This document shows positions 1-4,452 of a stretch of DNA of 5,206 bases, one piece after another. The stretch is taken from the NCBI GenBank assembly GCA_964517215.1, contig CAZFBR010000232.1, positions 1 to 5,206 on the forward strand, read 5' to 3'. The first letter of the stretch is position 1. Each line of letters opens with the position of its first letter. The notes under the pieces were generated by a model. The model saw only the letters and a list, made by a program, of their open reading frames with translations, did not search any database and had not been told where the DNA came from. Both the position numbers and the translations under genes were made by a program. The stretch is from CAZFBR01 sp035353495 [NCBI: uncultured bacterium]. GTDB lineage: Bacteria; DAOPZR01.

Positions 1-933
1 GGCGCGCTGGTAGGCGCTGGCCGCCTCGTCGTAGCGCTTCAGGGCGAAATAGGTCAGCCCCAGGTTGTTGAACGCATTCGACGCATTCGGATCGAGCGTA
101 ATCACCCGCTTGAACTGGACCAGTGCGGTCTTCAGTGTCTCCAGGCCGTCCTTGTCGCGATGCACATTGGCATAATAGATCGCGCGGTTCAGCATGGTAT
201 TGCCGAACATGAAATAGCATTGCGGCGACTGATAGCCCAGTTCGATCGCCCGGGCGTAATCACCCACCGAGAGCCAGTACCCGTCCTTGTCGCTGTTGTA
301 ATCCTCGCGCCCGTAATGCGCATTGGCCCGCCAGTAATAGTACTCGCCCACCCCGGAAGAGAAGCGAATTACCTCGGTCAGGCGGTTGATGGCGTCGAGC
401 AGCCGCTCCTGCCTGATATGCGTCCGGCCGAGATAATAGTGCGGGCTCGGGTCTTCCGGTTCCATGGTCGCGGCCTTGATCAGCTGCTGTTCCGCCTCGG
501 CGAACCGGTTGCTGTTGAGATAGAGGATGCCCAGCCGGTAATAGGCCTGCTGATAGTCCGGGCTGCGCTCGATCAGCGTTTTGTACTGCTCGATCGCCAG
601 TTCCGTGGCATTCCGATCGAAGTAGAGATTGCCCAGCGCCACCCGGGCCGGGATATGCGCCGGATCAATGCGCAGCACCGCCTTGTATTCCTCCAGCGCG
701 CGCTCCGGCCGGCTCAGCCGCTCATGCGTCCGCCCCAGATAATAGTGATAGGTCGCATTATTGCCCTGGAGACCGACCGCCTGGGTGAAGAACCCGGCCG
801 CCTCGTCCATCGCCCCCATGAAATAGGCGTTCAGCCCGTCGCGGAACACCGCCGCCGCATCACGCGGCGCCGCCGCCACCGGGAGCGCCATGCTCAGCAG
901 GGCCAGCGCCAGCACCAGTTTACGGAATGTCAT
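1..933 (-). CDS. Secreted tetratricopeptide-repeat protein, C-terminus cut off by the window edge
   Basis: Reading the minus strand from 933 gives 311 codons that stay open to the left edge, so the C-terminus is missing. Residues 1-22 look like a signal peptide: MTFRKL, then a hydrophobic stretch rich in Leu and Ala ending VAAA before Pro23, so export across the inner membrane is likely. The rest is helical TPR sequence, with about eight repeats starting near residues 28, 62, 96, 130, 164, 196, 237 and 286. Typical repeat motifs are HYYLGRTHERL (63-73), AYYRLGILYL (130-139) and NAFNNLGLTYFALKRYDEA (286-304). Repeats 6 and 7 carry insertions rich in Tyr, Asp and Lys (about 208-222 and 254-266). 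TPR arrays bind proteins; no enzymatic domain is seen and the partner is unknown. The gene lies 36 bp downstream of yajC on the same strand, so the two are probably cotranscribed. An in-frame ATG at 942 is possible, but it abuts the Shine-Dalgarno sequence, so 933 is preferred. The function beyond a TPR scaffold is not recognised. Confidence 0.88.
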   Translation of the reverse strand, partial: MTFRKLVLALALLSMALPVAAAPRDAAAVFRDGLNAYFMGAMDEAAGFFTQAVGLQGNNATYHYYLGRTHERLSRPERALEEYKAVLRIDPAHIPARVALGNLYFDRNATELAIEQYKTLIERSPDYQQAYYRLGILYLNSNRFAEAEQQLIKAATMEPEDPSPHYYLGRTHIRQERLLDAINRLTEVIRFSSGVGEYYYWRANAHYGREDYNSDKDGYWLSVGDYARAIELGYQSPQCYFMFGNTMLNRAIYYANVHRDKDGLETLKTALVQFKRVITLDPNASNAFNNLGLTYFALKRYDEAASAYQRA

Positions 934-942
934 GATCGACAT

Positions 943-950
943 CCCTCCCT
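943..950 (-). promoter_or_regulatory. Ribosome binding site deciding the TPR gene start
   Basis: The minus strand reads AGGGAGGG here. It lies 9 nt upstream of the ATG at 933 but directly against the in-frame ATG at 942. The spacing therefore favours 933 as the start, which also gives a signal peptide with its positive charges close to the N-terminus. Confidence 0.6.
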
Positions 951-969
951 TTCCGGAAAACACCGCACA

Positions 970-1323
970 CTATTTTCCCTTGTCATCCTTATCGGCCGGT
1001 TTCGCCTCCGGGTTAACCTGCGCCACCGCGCTGAGGCTGTATTCCAGCTTGCAGTTGTCGTCAACCTTGAGCACTACCCGCTGCTCCTTGACGCTGTGCA
1101 CCACGCCGTGCAAGCCGCCGATGGTGACGATTTTGTCACCTTTTTTTAGCTGCATCAGCAGCTGCTGATGCTCCTGCTGCTTCTTGCGCTGCGGGCGGAT
1201 AAGCATGACATACCACACCCCGAACAGCACGATAAACAATATTGCATACTGGGTCATCAGCGGCGCACCGGCTGCCGGTGCACCCGCTGCCGCCGGTCCG
1301 GCGGGAGTCAGCCAATCGAACAT
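970..1323 (-). CDS. yajC: Preprotein translocase subunit YajC
   Basis: A protein of 117 residues, close to the usual YajC length. It is a small inner-membrane protein that associates with SecDF and the SecYEG channel and aids, but is not essential for, protein export and membrane insertion. The N-terminus MFDWLTP is followed by an Ala/Gly/Pro-rich stretch (8-21), one membrane segment (about 23-42), the family hallmark basic stretch RPQRKKQQ (43-50), and the conserved cytoplasmic motif GDKIVTIGGLHG (62-73) with the following SVKEQRVVLKV strands. The tail is charged (KPADKDDKGK). The start at 1323 is chosen because AAGGAG lies 7 nt upstream; the reading frame extends to 1392, but the extra residues do not resemble YajC. 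In many bacteria yajC is followed by secD and secF; here a TPR gene follows instead. An extended -10 promoter sits about 65 bp upstream. The lone Cys91 in the C-terminal domain has no evident role. Confidence 0.95.
   Translation of the reverse strand: MFDWLTPAGPAAAGAPAAGAPLMTQYAILFIVLFGVWYVMLIRPQRKKQQEHQQLLMQLKKGDKIVTIGGLHGVVHSVKEQRVVLKVDDNCKLEYSLSAVAQVNPEAKPADKDDKGK
1152..1171. repeat. Perfect 20-bp palindrome next to an A7 tract inside yajC
   Basis: GCATCAGCAG is followed immediately by its exact reverse complement, giving a 20-bp perfect palindrome. It overlaps yajC codons for about residues 51-57 (EHQQLLM). On the coding (minus) strand, four bases later comes a run of seven A (1147-1141) read as CTA AAA AAA. 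Repeated Gln and Leu codons (CAG, CTG) make such symmetry easier to reach by chance, so a function is not established. It is not an intrinsic terminator, because the U-tract would be on the wrong side for either strand. Confidence 0.5.
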
Positions 1324-1330
1324 ACACCAT

Positions 1331-1336
1331 CTCCTT
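1331..1336 (-). promoter_or_regulatory. Ribosome binding site of yajC
   Basis: The minus strand reads AAGGAG, followed by a 7-nt spacer and the ATG at 1323. This is the strongest Shine-Dalgarno sequence in the window and fixes the yajC start against the longer open frame. Confidence 0.85.
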
Positions 1337-1394
1337 AGGGTATTGGAGGGCACGACCGGCCAATAAGTTGCGCAGGTTTCCCCCTCCCGCACCC

Positions 1395-1423
1395 ATCATA
1401 GCACTCCGGCAGACATTTGACAA
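1395..1423 (-). promoter_or_regulatory. Sigma70-type promoter for yajC and the TPR gene
   Basis: The minus strand shows TTGTCA (1423-1418), a 17-bp spacer and TATGAT (1400-1395). Each box matches 5 of 6 consensus positions. A TG one base before the -10 box gives an extended -10 element. Transcription would start near 1388, leaving a leader of about 65 nt before the yajC ATG. The prediction comes from sequence alone, but spacing and position are both right. Confidence 0.7.
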
Positions 1424-1446
1424 GTTGCCACCCGGCAAGCTACAAT
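1417..1446 (+). promoter_or_regulatory. Sigma70-type promoter for the hydrogenase operon
   Basis: A perfect -35 box TTGACA (1417-1422), an 18-bp spacer and TACAAT (1441-1446, 5 of 6). Transcription would start near 1453. The next substantial rightward gene begins at 1706, so this promoter most likely drives the hydrogenase operon through a leader of about 250 nt. Its -35 box shares bases 1418-1422 with the leftward promoter, so polymerase probably cannot occupy both at once. Confidence 0.7.
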
Positions 1447-1452
1447 CATTGA

Positions 1453-1705
1453 ACACGGGAACTGAACCGAAAAGCGTTGCCCTTCCGGTCGGGTGGCGCG
1501 TGTGTGCCGGTTCGCCCGCAGTTTCGAGCCACCTCCGGCTGCCGTTCGCGGCACCGTGCGACTCGCATCACTGCCGCCGTCGCGTTCGACGACGCCGGCA
1601 TGGTTGGGAAAGTTCGGGGACCATGTCCTGCTCATTTGCCGCCTTGCCCTGCATCATGCGTGCCGCCAGCAGTGTGGCGGGCGCCGTATCCGCCGGCGGG
1701 CGGCC
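1453..1705 (+). other. Long GC-rich untranslated leader of the hydrogenase operon (inferred)
   Basis: The stretch between the inferred transcription start and the first hydrogenase ATG. I see no tRNA and no riboswitch class that I can name. It holds small potential hairpins: GGCGC pairing with GTGCC (1495-1508, one G-U pair), CGTCG pairing with CGACG around a CGTT loop (1578-1591), and the larger stem at 1597-1627. A 28-codon ORF occupies its last part (1623-1709). The frame of the first hydrogenase gene is open back to a GTG at 1493, but the residues encoded there are Arg/Pro/Ser-rich and unlike any membrane subunit, so I treat this stretch as leader. Confidence 0.45.
1597..1627 (+). promoter_or_regulatory. 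Possible leader hairpin covering an upstream ATG
   Basis: Bases 1597-1604 can pair with 1620-1627 (core CATGGT with ACCATG, plus one G-U and one G-C pair), an 8-bp stem around a 15-nt loop. The loop contains the purine-rich GGGAAAG and most of a GGGGA. The right arm includes the ATG at 1623, so folding would hide that start codon. A stem of this size can occur by chance in GC-rich DNA, and no regulatory protein or ligand is indicated. Confidence 0.25.
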
Positions 1706-1709
1706 ATGA
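1623..1709 (+). CDS. Possible 28-residue leader peptide coupled to the first hydrogenase gene
   Basis: An ATG at 1623 opens a 28-codon frame starting MSCSFAALPC and ending AGGRP. Its TGA (1707-1709) overlaps the ATG of the first hydrogenase gene (1706-1708) in an ATGA arrangement, the same kind of 4-nt junction used by the two later gene pairs. The start is preceded by GGGGA only 2 nt away, or by GGGAAAG about 10 nt away, so its ribosome binding site is weak. The first hydrogenase gene has no good Shine-Dalgarno sequence of its own, which would fit coupling to an upstream frame. The peptide resembles nothing I know. The ORF may be accidental. Confidence 0.2.
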   Translation: MSCSFAALPCIMRAASSVAGAVSAGGRP

Positions 1710-3598
1710 CCCTGCCGCTGCTGCTGGTTGTCCTGCCGCTGGTGACGGCGCTGCTCATTGCCGTCGCCCCGGCCGGTCGCTGCCGCACCGTGCTGGTGGC
1801 CGGCGGCGCCGGGGTCATCATCCTCACCGCGCTGGCGACCGCCCAGGTCCATTTCAATGACAGTTTGACCCGGCTGGCGCACCGCATCGACGGTGCGGAG
1901 CACCTGCTGACCGCGCTGGAGCTGCTGCTGGCCGTACTCATCCTCTGGTACTGCGCGCGCGCGCGGCGCCTGTTCCCCGCACTGCTCCTGCTGCTCCAGG
2001 CCGGGCTGCTGCAGGCCGTGCATGTCCCCGCGGCACTCGAACACCTCTATATCGACAAGCTGACCGTCATCATGGTGCAGGTCATCGGCATCGGCGGCGG
2101 CCTGATCTGCCTGTACGCGCTCGGCTACATGCGCGACTACCATAACTACAACCGCGACGTGCGCGACCGCAGCCGGCTCTTCTTTGCCCTGCTCTTCATC
2201 TTCCTCGCCGCCATGTTCGTTATTGTGCTCGCCGACACCCTCCCCTGGCTCTACCTCGGCTGGGAGATCACCACCGTCTGCTCGTTTCTGCTCATCGGCT
2301 ATCGTGACGATGCGGAATCGCGGGCCAACGCCTTCCGCGCGCTGACCATCAACCTGTTCGGCGGACTCTGCTTCGCGGCCGGCATGGTCTGGCTCAAGCT
2401 GCTCGGCATCACCACCCTGCACGCGCTGATTGAAAGCCGCTTTTCCGTGCAGCACGCCGCCGGCATGTCGCTTACCCTCGCGCCGGCGCTGCTGCTCTGC
2501 CTCGCCGCACTGACCAAATCGGCGCAGTTCCCCTTCAGCAGCTGGCTGCTCGGCGCCATGGTCGCCCCCACCTCGGTATCGGCCCTGCTGCACGCCAGCA
2601 CCATGGTCAAGGCGGGCGTCTATCTCGTCCTGCGCCTCGCCCCGCTGCTCGCGGGGACGCTCGGCGGGGTGCTGCTGGCCATCGTCGGGGCGGTCACCTT
2701 CGTCCTCGCCTCGCTCATGGCGGTGGGTGAGGGGAACGCCAAGCGCGTGCTCGCCCTCTCCACCGTGGCCAACCTCGGGCTGATCGTCCTCTGCGGCGGG
2801 ATCGGCTCGGGCGAAGCGCTGTGGGCGGGTGTCCTGCTCATCATCTTCCACGCCGTGGCCAAGGCCCTGCTCTTCTGCACCGTCGGGCGCTGCGAACGCG
2901 CGTTCCACAGCAAGGAGATCGCCGCGCAGGCCGGGCTCGTGGTCACCATGCCGCGCACCTCGATCCTCATGCAGATCGGCATGGCGGGGATGTTCCTCGC
3001 CCCGTTCGGCATGCTGGTCAGCAAATGGGCGGTGCTCAAGGCGGTGGTTGACGCCAACCCGATCTTCGCGGGCTTCATTGTCTTCGGCAGCGCCGCCACG
3101 CTGGTCTTCTGGGTGCAGTGGATGGGCAAGCTGCTCGAGGTCCACGGCAACGAGCAGGAGATCGATGAAACGCCGGGTCTGGTCGAGTGGCTGCCGCTGG
3201 GCACGCTCGCGGTGCTCACCATCGCGCTCTGCGCGGGCTTCCCCTTCGTCTCCTCGTGGTTCGTCGAACCCTACGTCCGGGAGATCTACGGCGCCGCGGT
3301 GTCGATGAGCCGCGGCAACATCATCATCATGACCATCATGCTCGGGCTTGCCTGCCTCTTTCCGCTGAGTTTCATCAATTACGGGCGGCGGGTCGAAGTC
3401 AAGGATCCCTACCTGTGCGGCGGCAACGGACCGGACGGCATCTCCTACCGCGGCGCCATGAACCTCGTGCACCTCCCGGAACTGGGCAATTACCGGCTGG
3501 CCACCTGTTTTGACGGCGCCTTCCTCATGCGCCACGGCAATTACCTCGCCGCCGCGGTCATTGCACTCATGCTCATCGTCGGGGTGCGCGGACTGTGA
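1706..3598 (+). CDS. NuoL/HyfB/EchA-like membrane subunit of a group 4 [NiFe]-hydrogenase-type complex
   Basis: A 630-residue, strongly hydrophobic protein with roughly 14-16 membrane segments, homologous to the Mrp-antiporter-like subunits of complex I (NuoL) and of energy-converting hydrogenases (HyfB, HycC, EchA). These subunits form a proton or sodium channel driven by electron transfer in the peripheral arm. Visible hallmarks are WLYLGWEITTVCSFLLIGY (181-199) with the membrane Glu187, TKSAQFPFSSWL (270-281) with Lys271, the run APTSVSALLHASTMVKAGVYL (288-308) with His296 and Lys302, and FHAVAKALLF (381-390) with Lys386. These are the charged residues that make up the proton path in the family. 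A polar tail (about 559-606, including KDPYLCGGNG) precedes a last membrane helix. The ATG at 1706 is chosen because the hydrophobic first helix begins there; the Shine-Dalgarno sequence is weak (GGCGGG, 1695-1700). The gene overlaps the next one by 4 nt. Its position first in the operon matches echA. A quinone-linked complex I subunit is less likely given the neighbours. Confidence 0.9.
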   Translation: MTLPLLLVVLPLVTALLIAVAPAGRCRTVLVAGGAGVIILTALATAQVHFNDSLTRLAHRIDGAEHLLTALELLLAVLILWYCARARRLFPALLLLLQAGLLQAVHVPAALEHLYIDKLTVIMVQVIGIGGGLICLYALGYMRDYHNYNRDVRDRSRLFFALLFIFLAAMFVIVLADTLPWLYLGWEITTVCSFLLIGYRDDAESRANAFRALTINLFGGLCFAAGMVWLKLLGITTLHALIESRFSVQHAAGMSLTLAPALLLCLAALTKSAQFPFSSWLLGAMVAPTSVSALLHASTMVKAGVYLVLRLAPLLAGTLGGVLLAIVGAVTFVLASLMAVGEGNAKRVLALSTVANLGLIVLCGGIGSGEALWAGVLLIIFHAVAKALLFCTVGRCERAFHSKEIAAQAGLVVTMPRTSILMQIGMAGMFLAPFGMLVSKWAVLKAVVDANPIFAGFIVFGSAATLVFWVQWMGKLLEVHGNEQEIDETPGLVEWLPLGTLAVLTIALCAGFPFVSSWFVEPYVREIYGAAVSMSRGNIIIMTIMLGLACLFPLSFINYGRRVEVKDPYLCGGNGPDGISYRGAMNLVHLPELGNYRLATCFDGAFLMRHGNYLAAAVIALMLIVGVRGL

Positions 3599-4452
3599 GC
3601 ACGGGCATGATCCTGCTGGCGCTGGCGCTCTACCTGCTGCTGGCCCCCCTCGCCGGCGGGCTGATCGGCGGGTTTGACCGCATTCTCACCGCGCGATTGC
3701 AGGGACGCATCGGGCCCCCGCTGCTGCAGCCCTTCTGCGATGCCGTCAAGCTGTGGCACAAGGAACCGATCGTCGTCCGCCGCTCGCAGAATTTCTATAT
3801 CGCCTTCTATCTGGTCTTCACCCTGTTCACCGGCGCGCTCTTCTTCACCGGCGGCGATCTGCTGCTGGTCGTCTTTGCGCTGACCCTGGCCAATATCTTC
3901 CTCGTGCTCGGCGCCTGCAAGGCGAGCTCGCCCTACAGCTTCGTCGGCTCGCGCCGCGAGCTGCTGCAGATGGCCGCCTACGAGCCGATGCTGCTGCTCA
4001 CTGTGGTCGGCATGTACCTCGCCGGCGGCAGTTTCAGCGTCGCCGACCTGCTGCACGCCCCGCTGCTGCTGCCGCAGCTGCCGGGCATCTTCCTCGGCTT
4101 CCTCATCATTCTGCCGCTCAAATTCCGCAAGTCGCCGTTCGACCTGGCGGCCTCGCACCACGCGCATCAGGAGCTGGTGCGCGGGACCTTCACCGAGTTT
4201 TCCGGGCGCGCGCTCGCCTATACCGAGGTCGCGCACTGGTATGAGACCACGCTGGTGCTCGGACTCGCTGCGCTCTTCTTCATCGCCATGCCCTGGCTGG
4301 CGATTGCCGGCACCGCCGCGGTCTACGGGCTGGTCGTCCTCATCGACAACGCCACGCCGCGGCTCACCTGGCCGGTCACGCTCGGGGTCTGCTGGCTGGC
4401 GGCGCTGGTGCTGGGCATGGGCAACATCCTCTGGCTGGCGGTGACGCGATGA
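3595..4452 (+). CDS. NuoH/HyfC/EchB-like membrane anchor subunit of the hydrogenase-type complex
   Basis: A 285-residue membrane protein of the NuoH family with about eight membrane segments, the usual size for HyfC, HycD and EchB. In this family it links the soluble electron-transfer arm to the ion-pumping membrane arm. Family motifs seen are FDRILTARLQGRIGPPLLQP (27-46), KLWHKEPI (52-59), GSRRELLQMAAYEP (118-131) and the loop KFRKSPFDLAASHHAHQELV (176-195), followed by EFSG (201-204) and Glu211 and Glu217 beyond. The loop corresponds to the one next to the quinone cavity in complex I and to the small-subunit interface in hydrogenases. The start is GTG at 3595, whose bases overlap the TGA of the preceding gene (GTGA), so translation is probably coupled. 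An ATG four codons in (3607) is an alternative that would cost little. The end overlaps the next ATG by 4 nt. Confidence 0.92.
   Translation: MSTGMILLALALYLLLAPLAGGLIGGFDRILTARLQGRIGPPLLQPFCDAVKLWHKEPIVVRRSQNFYIAFYLVFTLFTGALFFTGGDLLLVVFALTLANIFLVLGACKASSPYSFVGSRRELLQMAAYEPMLLLTVVGMYLAGGSFSVADLLHAPLLLPQLPGIFLGFLIILPLKFRKSPFDLAASHHAHQELVRGTFTEFSGRALAYTEVAHWYETTLVLGLAALFFIAMPWLAIAGTAAVYGLVVLIDNATPRLTWPVTLGVCWLAALVLGMGNILWLAVTR

Noticed and set aside
160-1149. Long plus-strand open frame opposite the TPR and yajC genes
   Set aside because: It crosses the boundary between two well-supported minus-strand genes, its product is Arg/His/Pro-rich with no recognisable domain, and it reflects the GC-rich codon pattern of the opposite strand.
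1324-1392. Upstream start adding 23 residues to YajC
   Set aside because: A good AAGGAG with 7-nt spacing precedes the ATG at 1323, and the added residues do not resemble YajC.
1606-1630. Resemblance to the start of RNase P RNA (GGAAAGTTCGGGGA)
   Set aside because: The conserved partner regions are missing downstream, where the hydrogenase coding sequence begins within 100 bases.
1565-1640. Possible cobalamin-type riboswitch box in the leader
   Set aside because: Only short fragments resemble the consensus, in the wrong order, and no vitamin B12 gene follows.
1493-1705. 71-residue N-terminal extension of the NuoL-like protein from a GTG at 1493
   Set aside because: The extension is Arg/Pro/Ser-rich and unlike family N-termini, and the first membrane helix starts exactly at the ATG at 1706.
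1953-1965. Alternating GC tract with Z-DNA potential
   Set aside because: It is short, lies within coding sequence for Ala-Arg-Ala-Arg codons, and is expected at this GC content.
1568-3535. 655-codon minus-strand open frame opposite the NuoL-like gene
   Set aside because: The product is a low-complexity mix of Glu, Gln, Arg and His, as expected from the antisense of hydrophobic GC-rich codons. The plus-strand gene has clear family motifs.
3541-4236. Minus-strand open frame opposite the NuoH-like gene
   Set aside because: It is an antisense shadow with Gln/Glu/Arg-rich composition and no homology signal.
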